This document shows, in pieces, positions 6,635 to 16,110 of a stretch of DNA of 18,424 nucleotides. The notes under the pieces were generated by a model. That model made no database searches. It had not been told where the DNA came from and was given only the letters and a program-made list of their open reading frames with translations. Position 1 is the stretch's first letter. Every line of letters starts with the position of its first letter. The position numbers and the translations under genes were made by a program. The stretch is from Bacteroidota bacterium (GTDB lineage Bacteria > Bacteroidota > Bacteroidia > Bacteroidales > PUMT01), in NCBI GenBank assembly GCA_003556985.1, contig PWPZ01000124.1, positions 1 to 18,424 of the forward strand, written 5' to 3'.

Positions 6635-9600
6635 CTACTGCTGGGTAACCCCCACATCCCGGGGCTCCTTTTCCTTTTTGGCAACGAGGGCATCATACTC
6701 TTCCTTCGATCCAACCACCAGCTTTGTAAACTCCTTCTGGCCGGTTCCTGCGGGAATAAGGTGCCCGACGATCACATTTTCCTTGAGTCCTTCAAGATGA
6801 TCCACCTTGCCATATATGGCAGCCTCATTAAGCACTTTTGTGGTTTCCTGGAAAGATGCTGCCGAGATAAACGATTTGGTCTGCAGGGCAGCCCTGGTAA
6901 TTCCCTGCAGCACCTGGCTGGAGGTAGCAGGTATTGCATCCCTGGAGGTAATCGGTTTCATATCCTTCCTCTTGAGCATTGAATTTTCATCACGCAGCTT
7001 CCGGGCTGTTACAATCTGCCCGGCCTTCAAGGTGACTGAATCTCCGGGATCAAGAACCACCTTCTTACCGTAGATCCAGTCATTCTCATCCATAAATACC
7101 CATTTATCAACAATCTGCTTTTCAAGAAATTTGGTATCTCCCGGATCATCGATAGAAACTTTTCTCATCATCTGCCTTACAATCACCTCAAAGTGCTTAT
7201 CGTTGATCTTTACTCCCTGCAGGCGATAAACTTCCTGAACTTCATTTACGATATATTCCTGCACCTTGGTGGGTCCCTTGATCAACAGTATATCTTCGGG
7301 GGTAATTGCTCCATCAGACAACGATGTGCCGGCTTTAACGTAATCACTTTCCTGAACCAGAATCTGTTTTGCCAGGGGAATAAGATATTTTTTAACCTCA
7401 CCGGTTTTCGACTTAATGCTAATCTCCCGGTTACCCCGTTTAATCTTGCCAAACTGCACCTCACCGTCAATTTCACTTACAACAGCAGGATTGGAAGGAT
7501 TTCTGGCCTCAAAAAGTTCGGTTACACGAGGCAGACCTCCGGTAATATCACCCGATTTACCAACTGCTCTCGGTATCTTGACAATAATGTCCCCGGCCCT
7601 GACCATCGAGTCGGGAGCCACCGATACGTGAGAACCAACCGGAAGGTTGTATGATTTAAGACTATCCCCTTCCTCATTCATTATCCTTATCATGGGGTTT
7701 TTAGTCTTGTCACGGGTTTCAGTTATCACCTTTTCTTTAAACCCGGTTTGCTCATCTGTCTCTTCTTTATAAGTGATTCCCTCAATAAGAGCATCAAACT
7801 CTACCTTACCTGCTGATTCGCTCACTATCACGGCATTGTATGGATCCCACTCACATAACAGGTCTCCTTTGCTGACTTCGGAACCGTTCGGTTTATAGAG
7901 CTTGGCCCCGTAAGGAATATTTTGCGAAGTCAGGGCGATATTTGTATTCTTGTCAATAATCCTGAGCTCTGCAAGCCTGCTTATAACAATCTCAACCTTG
8001 TTGCCCAACTCATCAACCTTGTCAACCGTACGCAGCTCGTCAATCTCGATCAATCCGTCATAACGTGCAATTATGGAAGATTCGGCAGCTATATTGGAGG
8101 CAGTACCACCAACGTGGAACGTACGCAGGGTAAGCTGAGTTCCCGGTTCGCCGATCGATTGGGCAGCGATTACACCAACAGCCTCTCCCATCTGTACCAT
8201 TTTGCCGGTAGCAAGGCTTCGTCCGTAACATTTTGCACAAACACCCTTTTTGGATTCACATGTCAGCACCGACCTGATCTCTACCTGTTCCAGGGGAGAA
8301 TCGGCAATCCGGCCGGTAATTTCTTCCGTCAGTTCTTCTCCGGCAGGAACGAGCTGCTCGCCGGATGATGGATGGTAGACATCGTGAACCGTTGTACGGC
8401 CAAGAATGCGTTCATACAGGGTCTCAACAACATCCTCACGATTTTTAATGGCGGTAGCCTGTAATCCGCGCAGGGTTCCGCAATCGGGCTCGGTTATGAT
8501 CACATCCTGTGAAACATCTACAAGCCTTCTTGTCAGATAACCGGCATCGGCTGTCTTGAGAGCCGTATCGGCAAGCCCTTTCCTTGCACCGTGAGTGGAG
8601 ATAAAGTATTCAAGAACCGACAGCCCTTCCTTGAAATTTGATAAAATGGGGTTCTCAATAATCTCCGATCCTGCGGCGCCCGATTTCTGGGGCTTGGCCA
8701 TCAATCCCCTCATACCCGACAGCTGCCTGATCTGCTCTTTGGAGCCCCTTGCCCCGGAATCAAGCATCATGAATACCGAGTTGAAGCCCTGCTGATCAAG
8801 TGTAATCTGATTCATCAGTGTCTGGGTCAGTTTGGCATTGATGTGGGTCCAGATATCGATTATCTGGTTATAACGTTCGTTATTCGTTATGAATCCCATG
8901 TTATAGTTGCTGAACACTTCTTCAACCTGTGAATAACCCTCATCTATAAGGGCTTTCTTTTGGTCGGGAATAATAACATCATCAAGGTTAAAGGAAAGGC
9001 CTCCGCGGAACGCCATGTCATAACCAAGGTTCTTTATCTCATCAAGGAATTTGGCGGTTTTGGCTATACCCGCTTTTTTCAGAACCAGTCCGATAATATC
9101 CCTGAGAGATTTCTTGGTAAGCAATTCATTGATATAACCAACCTCCGGAGGAACCGATTTATTAAATATCACCCTGCCAGCGGTAGTTTCGATCATTGAG
9201 CTTTCACCGGTCTCTTCATTTGTCACGCGGACTTTTATCTCAGCATGAAGATCCACCACCTTCTCATTGTAAGCGATTATCACTTCCTCGGGAGAATAAA
9301 ATACCATATTCTCACCTTTTACCGGATTTGAAGGTTCGCTTCGCCTCCCTTTGGTAAGATAATACAATCCCAGTACCATATCCTGTGAAGGTACGGTAAT
9401 GGGAGCACCATTGGCAGGATTGAGAATATTGTGGGAAGCAAGCATAAGCAATTGTGCTTCCAGGATCGCAGCATTACCAAGGGGCAAATGCACCGCCATC
9501 TGGTCGCCGTCAAAATCGGCGTTAAAGGCAGTACATACAAGCGGATGAAGCTGAATAGCCTTACCCTCGATCATTTTGGGCTGAAATGCCTGTATACCCA

Positions 9601-10930
9601 GCCTGTGCAGGGTGGGTGCGCGGTTAAGCAGAACGGGATGACCCTTTATGACGTTTTCAAGGATATCCCATACCACCGGATCCTTACGGTCAACTATTTT
9701 CTTGGCCGATTTAACAGTCTTTACAATGCCCCGTTCAATTAGTTTCCTTATTATAAAAGGCTTGTAAAGCTCGGCTGCCATATCTTTCGGTATACCGCAT
9801 TCATGGAGCTCAAGTTCGGGTCCTACCACTATAACAGAACGGGCGGAATAATCGACCCTCTTACCGAGCAAATTCTGACGGAATCGTCCCTGCTTCCCTT
9901 TAAGGCTGTCACTCAGAGACTTCAGGGGGCGGTTGGCATCTGTCTTTACTGCATTTGCCTTCCTGGAATTATCGAACAGTGAATCGACCGATTCCTGAAG
10001 CATTCTCTTTTCATTACGGAGTATAACCTCCGGGGCTTTTATTTCTATAAGGCGCTTAAGCCTGTTATTACGTATAATAACCCTGCGATAAAGATCATTC
10101 AGGTCGGAAGTTGCAAAACGCCCTCCGTCAAGGGGAACAAGAGGCCTTAATTCGGGTGGAATGACAGGTACTACCTTTACCACCATCCATTCCGGCCGGT
10201 TAATTCCCTTGGAGGCACGGAATGCCTCCACAACCTGCAGACGTTTCAAAGCTTCGTTTTTTCTCTGCTGTGAAGTTTCTGTATTGGCTTTGTGCCTCAG
10301 AGAATAGGATAATTCATCGAGATCGATCCTTGAAAGAAGCAGGTGCAGGGCCTCTGCCCCCATTCCGGCAATAAACTTGTTGGGATCTTCATCATCCAGG
10401 TGCTGGTTCTCTTTGGGCAGGGCTTCCATGATATCAAGGTATTCCTCTTCTGTAAGAAAATCAAGATATTCAATTCCATCAGCCTTTTTCGGACCGGGAC
10501 TTATGACCACATAGCGCTCGTAGTATATAATTGATTCCAGCTTTTTTGTGGGAAGACCAAGCAGATAACCTATCTTGTTGGGCAGGGACTTGAAGTACCA
10601 GATATGAGCCACCGGCACAACCAGATTAATATGCCCCATCCGCTCACGCCTTACTTTTTTTTCAGTTACTTCAACACCGCAACGATCGCATACGATGCCT
10701 TTATACCGGATACGCTTGTATTTACCGCAGTGACATTCATAATCCTTTACAGGACCGAATATCCTTTCACAGAATAATCCGTCTCTTTCGGGCTTGTATG
10801 TCCGGTAGTTAATTGTTTCCGGTTTAAGAACCTCACCACTGGAACGCTCCAGAATCTCTTCAGGTGACGCGAGTCCGATAGAGATTTTTGTAAAACTGCT
10901 TTTTACTTTGATATCTCTTCTGAATGACAT
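6635..10930 (-). CDS. rpoC: DNA-directed RNA polymerase beta' subunit
   Basis: RpoC has 1431 residues (E. coli 1407) and forms the active centre with RpoB. The first zinc site is C66, C68, C81 and C84. The catalytic Mg2+ loop NADFDGDQM is at 470-478 with D472, D474 and D476. The second zinc site is C817, C891, C898 and C901. The bridge-helix region lies around 785-820 and the trigger loop begins near 914 (MGEAVGVIAAQSIGEPGTQ). Between the trigger-loop halves is a long beta-rich insertion like E. coli SI3, before the conserved end with VNEVQEVYRLQGVKI. All key residues are present, with no frameshift. I chose ATG at 10930 because MSFRRDIK aligns with known Bacteroidota starts; a TTG three codons upstream (10939) is less likely. 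It follows rpoB after 76 bases without a terminator. Confidence 0.99.
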   Translation of the reverse strand: MSFRRDIKVKSSFTKISIGLASPEEILERSSGEVLKPETINYRTYKPERDGLFCERIFGPVKDYECHCGKYKRIRYKGIVCDRCGVEVTEKKVRRERMGHINLVVPVAHIWYFKSLPNKIGYLLGLPTKKLESIIYYERYVVISPGPKKADGIEYLDFLTEEEYLDIMEALPKENQHLDDEDPNKFIAGMGAEALHLLLSRIDLDELSYSLRHKANTETSQQRKNEALKRLQVVEAFRASKGINRPEWMVVKVVPVIPPELRPLVPLDGGRFATSDLNDLYRRVIIRNNRLKRLIEIKAPEVILRNEKRMLQESVDSLFDNSRKANAVKTDANRPLKSLSDSLKGKQGRFRQNLLGKRVDYSARSVIVVGPELELHECGIPKDMAAELYKPFIIRKLIERGIVKTVKSAKKIVDRKDPVVWDILENVIKGHPVLLNRAPTLHRLGIQAFQPKMIEGKAIQLHPLVCTAFNADFDGDQMAVHLPLGNAAILEAQLLMLASHNILNPANGAPITVPSQDMVLGLYYLTKGRRSEPSNPVKGENMVFYSPEEVIIAYNEKVVDLHAEIKVRVTNEETGESSMIETTAGRVIFNKSVPPEVGYINELLTKKSLRDIIGLVLKKAGIAKTAKFLDEIKNLGYDMAFRGGLSFNLDDVIIPDQKKALIDEGYSQVEEVFSNYNMGFITNNERYNQIIDIWTHINAKLTQTLMNQITLDQQGFNSVFMMLDSGARGSKEQIRQLSGMRGLMAKPQKSGAAGSEIIENPILSNFKEGLSVLEYFISTHGARKGLADTALKTADAGYLTRRLVDVSQDVIITEPDCGTLRGLQATAIKNREDVVETLYERILGRTTVHDVYHPSSGEQLVPAGEELTEEITGRIADSPLEQVEIRSVLTCESKKGVCAKCYGRSLATGKMVQMGEAVGVIAAQSIGEPGTQLTLRTFHVGGTASNIAAESSIIARYDGLIEIDELRTVDKVDELGNKVEIVISRLAELRIIDKNTNIALTSQNIPYGAKLYKPNGSEVSKGDLLCEWDPYNAVIVSESAGKVEFDALIEGITYKEETDEQTGFKEKVITETRDKTKNPMIRIMNEEGDSLKSYNLPVGSHVSVAPDSMVRAGDIIVKIPRAVGKSGDITGGLPRVTELFEARNPSNPAVVSEIDGEVQFGKIKRGNREISIKSKTGEVKKYLIPLAKQILVQESDYVKAGTSLSDGAITPEDILLIKGPTKVQEYIVNEVQEVYRLQGVKINDKHFEVIVRQMMRKVSIDDPGDTKFLEKQIVDKWVFMDENDWIYGKKVVLDPGDSVTLKAGQIVTARKLRDENSMLKRKDMKPITSRDAIPATSSQVLQGITRAALQTKSFISAASFQETTKVLNEAAIYGKVDHLEGLKENVIVGHLIPAGTGQKEFTKLVVGSKEEYDALVAKKEKEPRDVGVTQQ

Positions 10931-11006
10931 ATTTGACAAATTAATGTATTAAGCAAAAACATATAACCGTCTGTATATAAAACATTTCAGGCGATTAATT
11001 TATTAT

Positions 11007-14000
11007 TTAAACCAGGTTGATACTCAGCCCAAGGCCCCTCAACTCATGCAACAGCACATTAAGGGATTCGGGAATACCGGCCGGGGGTAGCGGATCACCC
11101 TTGACAATAGTTTCGTATGCCTTGGCTCTTCCGATTACATCGTCCGATTTAATGGTGAGTATTTCCTGTAATATATGGGATGCACCAAATGCTTCAAGTG
11201 CCCATACCTCCATCTCACCGAACCGCTGGCCGCCAAATTGGGCCTTACCGCCCAGCGGCTGCTGGGTTATCAGCGAATAGGGCCCAATAGACCGGGCATG
11301 CATTTTATCGTCAACCATATGACCGAGTTTCATCATATAAATGATCCCCACAGTACCGGGTTGATCAAAACGTTCTCCTGTGCCACCGTCATAAAGATAG
11401 GTTTTGCCAAATTTGGGAATACCCGCCTTCTCAGTATATTCGGTAATATGCTCTATTTTGGCACCGTCAAAAATAGGAGTCGCAAATTTCACGCCAAGTT
11501 CCTTGCCTGCCCATCCCAGAACAGTTTCATAGATCTGTCCCAGATTCATTCTGGAAGGAACACCCAGGGGGTTGAGGACAATATCCACAGGAGTTCCGTC
11601 TTCAAGGAAAGGCATATCCTCTTCCCTCACAATCCTGGAAACAATACCCTTGTTACCATGGCGTCCTGCCATCTTGTCGCCGACTTTGACCTTCCGTTTT
11701 TTCGCTATGTATACCTTGGCCATCTGCACAATGCCTGCAGGAAGTTCATCACCTATTGTAAGATTGTATTTTTCCCTCTTATAAGCAGCATCAAGCTCTT
11801 TATGTTTCAAAAGATAGTTTCGGATCAGCTGCTTGACGGTTTCGTTACGCTCCTTGTCGGTTGTCCACTTATTGGGATTGACGTTCAGATAGTCAATTTC
11901 CTGTAACAGTTTCTGGGTAAATTTTACACCCTTGGGAACCACTTCAACGTTCAGATAGTTTTTTACACCCTGTGAAGTCCGGCCGTTAACAAGTATAAAC
12001 AACTTGTCGATAAGCTTGCCGGTCAGATCATCCATTTTCCGTGAAAATTCTTCGTCAAGCTTTGCCAGAACGGTTTTTTCGGATACCTTGACCTTCTTGT
12101 CCTTTACAGACCGGGAGAACAGTTTTTTGTCGACTACAACACCCTGAAGCGAAGGAGAAGCCTTCAGGGAGGCATCCTTAACATCTCCAGCCTTGTCGCC
12201 GAAAATTGCCCGCAGGAGTTTTTCCTCCGGGGAAGGATCAGATTCCCCTTTGGGGGTTATTTTTCCTATAAGAATATCTCCGGGATTTACCTCTGCACCG
12301 ATCCTTATAATACCGTTCTCATCAAGGTTCCTGGTAGCCTCTTCGCTGACATTGGGTATATCTGACGTCAACTCCTCCATCCCCCTCTTGGTATCGCGCA
12401 CCTCCAGCAGATATTCATCAACATGGATGGAAGTAAAATAATCCTCCCTGACCAGCCGGTCGCTGATAACTATGGCATCCTCGAAATTATATCCTTTCCA
12501 TGGCATAAAAGCAACCTTAAGATTACGCCCCAGTGCAACCTCGCCTGCCTCGGTACCATAGCCTTCGGTAAGTATCTGTCCCTTATGTATCCTGTCTCCC
12601 TTTGAAACAATAGGCTTCAGGGTAAGAACAGTATTCTGGTTGGTTTTCTTGAATTTGGGCAGCTTATATCTTTTTACTTCAGGATCAAAGCTTATAAACT
12701 GCTCCTGCTCGCTACGGGTGTATCTCACCAGAATCTCTTCGGCATCCACGTATTCAATAACCCCGTCGCCTTCGGCAACGACAAGAACACGTGAATCTGA
12801 TGCTACCCTGCCTTCCAGTCCGGTCCCCACTACCGGGGCTTCCGGTTGCAACAAGGGTACGGCCTGTCTCATCATGTTTGAACCCATCAACGCCCTGTTG
12901 GCATCATCATGCTCCAGAAAGGGGATAAGTGAGGCAGCAATTGACGCGATCTGGTTGGGAGCCACATCCATAAGTTCGACCCGATCCCATTCGGCAAGAG
13001 GAAAATCACCATTAAATCTTGCCTTTACCCTTGGATTCAAAAATGTACCATCTTCTTTCAGAAGGGCGTTGGCCTGGGCAATTGTTTTAGCCTCTTCCTC
13101 CTCCGCACTCAGATAAATGATTTCATTCGCATCAAGGTTAACCTTTCCGTTAGTAACTTTCCTGTAGGGAGTTTCAATAAATCCCAGATCATTGATTTTT
13201 GCATAAACACACAAGGAAGAAATAAGTCCGATATTAGGACCTTCTGGTGTTTCAATCGGGCAAAGCCTTCCATAATGGGTATAATGAACATCCCTCACTT
13301 CAAAACCGGCCCTTTCCCGTGAAAGTCCCCCCGGTCCCAGAGCTGACATACGACGTTTATGGGTCATTTCAGCCAGCGGATTTGTCTGGTCCATGAATTG
13401 GGAAAGCTGGTTGGTGCCAAAAAACGAATTAATGACCGACGACAGGGTTTTTGAATTGATCAGGTCGATCGGTGTAAAGACCTCATTATCCCTTACGTTC
13501 ATTCTTTCCCTGATGGTCCGAGCCATCCGGGCCAATCCGACCCCGAACTGATTGGCCATCTGCTCTCCTACCGTTCTTACACGCCGGTTACTGAGATGGT
13601 CAATATCATCAACGTCGGTCTTGGAGTTAATCAGTTCAATTAGATACTTGATGATATTTATTATATCCTCCCTGGTAAGGACTTTAGTATCGATATCGGT
13701 ATCAAGTCCGAGCTTCTTGTTTATCCGGTACCTGCCTACATCACCAAGGTCATAGCGTTTATCCGAGAAAAAAAGCTTATCTATAACATCGCGTGCGGTT
13801 GTTTCGTCGGGAGGCTCGGAATTCCTCAACTGCCGGTAAATATGAAGAACCGCCTCTTTTTCAGAATTACACGGATCCTTTTGAAGGGTATTGTATATAA
13901 TTGCAAAATCGGCAAGATTCTGATCTTCCTTATGCAACAGTATAGTCTGGGATCCCGAATCTATGATCTCGTCAACATGTTCATTTTCAAGAACTGTTTC

Positions 14001-14822
14001 CCGGTCAATAACAACCTCGTTACGTTCTATGGAAACAACTTCACCGGTATCTTCGTCAACAAAATCCTCGATCCATGTTTTAAGGACACGGGCGGCAAGT
14101 TTCCGGCCTATATGTTTTTTAAGAGCCGTTTTTGAAACTTTGACTTCATCGGCAAGATCAAATATTTCAAGTATGTCCTTGTCTCCCTCAAATCCAATGG
14201 CGCGTAAAAGCGTAGTGACAGGCAGCTTCTTTTTCCTGTCGATATAGGCATACATTACATTGTTAATGTCGGTGGCAAATTCTATCCATGATCCCTTAAA
14301 TGGAATTATTCGGGCCGAATAAAGTTTGGTGCCGTTGGCATGGATGCTTTGACCAAAGAAAACTCCGGGCGAACGGTGCAGCTGTGAAACGATAACCCTC
14401 TCAGCCCCGTTAATCACAAAAGTACCACGGTCAGTCATATAGGGAACAGTACCCAGATACACATCAGAAATAACCGTATCAAAATCCTCATGCTCAGGGT
14501 CAGTACAGTAAAGCTTAAGTTTGGCTTTAAGCGGAACACTATGCGACAAGCCCCTTTCTATACACTCTTCAATTGTATACCTGGGAGGGTCAATAAAATA
14601 ATCAATAAATTCCAGGACAAAATTGTTCCTGGTATCACTAATCGGAAAATTTTCATTGAAAACCTTGAATAATCCTTCATTCTTCCGATCCTCCGGAGAA
14701 GTACCCATCTGGAAAAAATCAGTAAATGACTTCAACTGAATTTCCAGGAAATCAGGATAGTCAATCTGGATTTTTGAGGAAGAAAAATTAATCCTGTTGT
14801 TTCCGTTGTTTGTTGCGTTCAT
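11007..14822 (-). CDS. rpoB: DNA-directed RNA polymerase beta subunit
   Basis: RpoB has 1271 residues. The rifampicin-binding region starts at NQLSQFMDQTNPL (471-483) and continues to HKRRMSALGPGGL (488-500). D478, H488 and S493 correspond to E. coli D516, H526 and S531 and are all wild type. The replacements there (T480, A484, M486, M492) look typical of Bacteroidota rather than resistance changes. The C-terminal clamp part reads FGEMEVWALEAFGASHILQE, the contact region with beta'. The frame is intact. The start ATG at 14822 is preceded by a 35-nt element that also precedes rplJ. The 277-base gap to rplL contains a terminator-like hairpin, so rpoBC expression is probably set below that of the ribosomal proteins. 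Confidence 0.99.
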   Translation of the reverse strand: MNATNNGNNRINFSSSKIQIDYPDFLEIQLKSFTDFFQMGTSPEDRKNEGLFKVFNENFPISDTRNNFVLEFIDYFIDPPRYTIEECIERGLSHSVPLKAKLKLYCTDPEHEDFDTVISDVYLGTVPYMTDRGTFVINGAERVIVSQLHRSPGVFFGQSIHANGTKLYSARIIPFKGSWIEFATDINNVMYAYIDRKKKLPVTTLLRAIGFEGDKDILEIFDLADEVKVSKTALKKHIGRKLAARVLKTWIEDFVDEDTGEVVSIERNEVVIDRETVLENEHVDEIIDSGSQTILLHKEDQNLADFAIIYNTLQKDPCNSEKEAVLHIYRQLRNSEPPDETTARDVIDKLFFSDKRYDLGDVGRYRINKKLGLDTDIDTKVLTREDIINIIKYLIELINSKTDVDDIDHLSNRRVRTVGEQMANQFGVGLARMARTIRERMNVRDNEVFTPIDLINSKTLSSVINSFFGTNQLSQFMDQTNPLAEMTHKRRMSALGPGGLSRERAGFEVRDVHYTHYGRLCPIETPEGPNIGLISSLCVYAKINDLGFIETPYRKVTNGKVNLDANEIIYLSAEEEEAKTIAQANALLKEDGTFLNPRVKARFNGDFPLAEWDRVELMDVAPNQIASIAASLIPFLEHDDANRALMGSNMMRQAVPLLQPEAPVVGTGLEGRVASDSRVLVVAEGDGVIEYVDAEEILVRYTRSEQEQFISFDPEVKRYKLPKFKKTNQNTVLTLKPIVSKGDRIHKGQILTEGYGTEAGEVALGRNLKVAFMPWKGYNFEDAIVISDRLVREDYFTSIHVDEYLLEVRDTKRGMEELTSDIPNVSEEATRNLDENGIIRIGAEVNPGDILIGKITPKGESDPSPEEKLLRAIFGDKAGDVKDASLKASPSLQGVVVDKKLFSRSVKDKKVKVSEKTVLAKLDEEFSRKMDDLTGKLIDKLFILVNGRTSQGVKNYLNVEVVPKGVKFTQKLLQEIDYLNVNPNKWTTDKERNETVKQLIRNYLLKHKELDAAYKREKYNLTIGDELPAGIVQMAKVYIAKKRKVKVGDKMAGRHGNKGIVSRIVREEDMPFLEDGTPVDIVLNPLGVPSRMNLGQIYETVLGWAGKELGVKFATPIFDGAKIEHITEYTEKAGIPKFGKTYLYDGGTGERFDQPGTVGIIYMMKLGHMVDDKMHARSIGPYSLITQQPLGGKAQFGGQRFGEMEVWALEAFGASHILQEILTIKSDDVIGRAKAYETIVKGDPLPPAGIPESLNVLLHELRGLGLSINLV

Positions 14823-14855
14823 TTATATAAATTATAGTTAGCAAACTATTTATAA
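14820..14855 (-). promoter_or_regulatory. Start-proximal leader element of rpoB (copy 2 of a pair)
   Basis: These 36 bases, ending in the rpoB ATG, match the 36 bases ending in the rplJ ATG (16075-16110) at 31 positions with no gap. On the transcript a small hairpin, AUAGUU then UGCU then AACUAU, ends 11 bases before the start codon. The same hairpin exists in the rplJ copy with one A-U turned into a G-U. It could be a translational control element or a promoter core (TAGTTTG resembles, but is one base shorter than, the -7 consensus). Confidence 0.55.
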
Positions 14856-14919
14856 ATATGTTAACGGACCATGAAAGGATTATCTTATTGATAACTGCAA
14901 CTCAATTCGTGAACAGCCT

Positions 14920-14961
14920 GGAATAAATATTCCGGTGAGCTGAATCCGGATTCAGGAATCC
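14920..14961 (-). repeat. Palindrome cluster in the rplL-rpoB leader
   Basis: The region holds a perfect 16-base palindrome CTGAATCCGGATTCAG (14940-14955), an overlapping inverted repeat GGATTCAGGAATCC (14948-14961) that would compete with it, and a hairpin GGAAT-AAAT-ATTCC (14920-14933). In RNA they form consecutive short hairpins. They may be a processing site or a protein site; the role is unknown. Confidence 0.5.
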
Positions 14962-15036
14962 TGTAATGATCCGTTATTAGTGACATATAGCAAAAAGCTT
15001 TGTGATAAATAATCAAATACCTTAAATTATGACAAT

Positions 15037-15072
15037 AAAAAGGTCCGGAATCTCTTGTGGAGACCCCAAACC
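15037..15072 (-). terminator. Attenuator-like terminator between rplL and rpoB
   Basis: On the minus strand GGTTTGGGGTCTC (15072-15060) pairs over all 13 bases with GAGATTCCGGACC (15054-15042), four of the pairs being G-U. The loop is CACAA and five T follow (15041-15037). It begins 28 bases past the rplL stop. E. coli has a partial terminator at the same position, which lowers rpoBC relative to rplJL; the wobble pairs here fit a leaky terminator of that kind. Confidence 0.65.
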
Positions 15073-15099
15073 CTTATACACCAATTACTTAGGTTAACG

Positions 15100-15474
15100 C
15101 TATTTAAGTTCAACTTCTGCTCCTGCTTCTTCTAATTGTGATTTGAGCGATTCTGCTTCTTCTTTTGAAACACCTTCCTTCAGTGCTTTGGGAGCACTGT
15201 CAACAAGTTCCTTGGCTTCTTTCAGACCCAACCCGGTCAATTCCTTAACCAGCTTAACGATCTGCAATTTAGCACCTCCCGGTGCGTTAAGAATAACATC
15301 AAACTGGGTCTGTTCTTCAGCTGCGGCTTCTTCTGCTGCAGCGGGACCGGCAACTGCAACTGCAGCTGCTGCAGGCTCAATACCATATTCATCCTTCAGG
15401 ATCTGAGCCAGTTCATTTACTTCTTTTACAGTTAAATTAACCAATTGTTCTGCAAACGCTTTTAAATCTGCCAT
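15100..15474 (-). CDS. rplL: Ribosomal protein L7/L12 (bL12)
   Basis: At 124 residues this has the usual length for bL12, the dimeric stalk protein that recruits translation factors to the ribosome. The N-terminal dimerisation part (1-30) is followed by an Ala-rich hinge (about 34-55) and the C-terminal factor-binding domain (56-124) with NAPGGAKLQIVKLVKELTGL and LKEAKELVDSAPK. It follows rplJ after 66 AT-rich bases with no visible terminator, matching co-expression as the L10(L12) stalk complex. Confidence 0.98.
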   Translation of the reverse strand: MADLKAFAEQLVNLTVKEVNELAQILKDEYGIEPAAAAVAVAGPAAAEEAAAEEQTQFDVILNAPGGAKLQIVKLVKELTGLGLKEAKELVDSAPKALKEGVSKEEAESLKSQLEEAGAEVELK

Positions 15475-15540
15475 TTTTAATAAAATTTAATTTTGGATTG
15501 TTCTTATTCTAATTTTTTTTGTGATCTGTTTTAAATCCTC

Positions 15541-16077
15541 TCAGGATTCCTGAGCTGGCGATTCCTTTTCCGATAAAGTTTTAACAATTCCGGCCAGTTT
15601 GCCACCGCCCGATTGAAGAGCTGAAACAACATTTTGGGCGGGTGATTGCAGCATCAGCACAATATCTCCTATAAGTTCTTCACGCGATTTAAGTTTTGAA
15701 AGAACGTCAATCTGGTTATCACCAAAATAAAAGGATTCCTCAACAAATGCGGCTTTGAGTACCGGCCGGTCGTGTTTTTTACGGAATTCTTTTATTAGTT
15801 TTGCGGGAATATTGGCGTTCTCAGTAAACATTACCGAAGTGGAATCTTTCAACAGATCGTAAAGATCTTCGAAATTTTTCTCAGATTGTTCAAAAGCTTT
15901 TCTGAGCAGGGTATTTTTTACCATAACAAGCTTGATGCTTTTTTCAAAGCACATCCTCCTCAGAGAGCTTGTTTCAGATGCATCCAGATCGGATATATCG
16001 GCAAGGTAAAAATGACCGTAATTGTTCAGCTTTTCAGTCAGCTCCTGAATAATCACATTCTTGTCTTCTCGTTTCAT
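15541..16077 (-). CDS. rplJ: Ribosomal protein L10 (uL10)
   Basis: At 178 residues (E. coli about 165), uL10 anchors the L12 dimers to 23S rRNA and in many bacteria represses its own mRNA. The sequence shows the N-terminal rRNA-binding domain with LRRMCFEKSIKLVMVKNTLLRKAF at about 39-62, and the C-terminal helix (about 140-178) that carries L12, preceded by SPAQNVVSALQSGGGKLAGIVKTL. The start ATG at 16077 lies behind a 193-base structured leader, and its immediate upstream bases are shared with rpoB. Confidence 0.97.
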   Translation of the reverse strand: MKREDKNVIIQELTEKLNNYGHFYLADISDLDASETSSLRRMCFEKSIKLVMVKNTLLRKAFEQSEKNFEDLYDLLKDSTSVMFTENANIPAKLIKEFRKKHDRPVLKAAFVEESFYFGDNQIDVLSKLKSREELIGDIVLMLQSPAQNVVSALQSGGGKLAGIVKTLSEKESPAQES

Positions 16078-16110
16078 TTGTATAGATTACAGTTATCAAA
16101 CTATTTTTAA
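16075..16110 (-). promoter_or_regulatory. Start-proximal leader element of rplJ (copy 1 of a pair)
   Basis: This is the partner of the element before rpoB at 14820-14855. Here the hairpin reads AUAGUU-UGAU-AACUGU, keeping the stem through one U-G wobble. The loop and the distance to the ATG are the same in both copies, whereas the other leaders of the cluster (rplK, rplA, rplL, rpoC) lack the element. Confidence 0.55.

Noticed and set aside
11175..11906. Long open frame of 243 codons on the plus strand inside rpoB
   Set aside because: It is an antisense shadow of rpoB, whose own frame shows conserved polymerase sequence over the same bases.
13501..13560. Possible rifampicin-resistance changes in RpoB
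   Set aside because: The residues matching E. coli D516, H526 and S531 are unchanged, and the other differences look like normal Bacteroidota variation. The cluster itself is encoded around 13320-13412.
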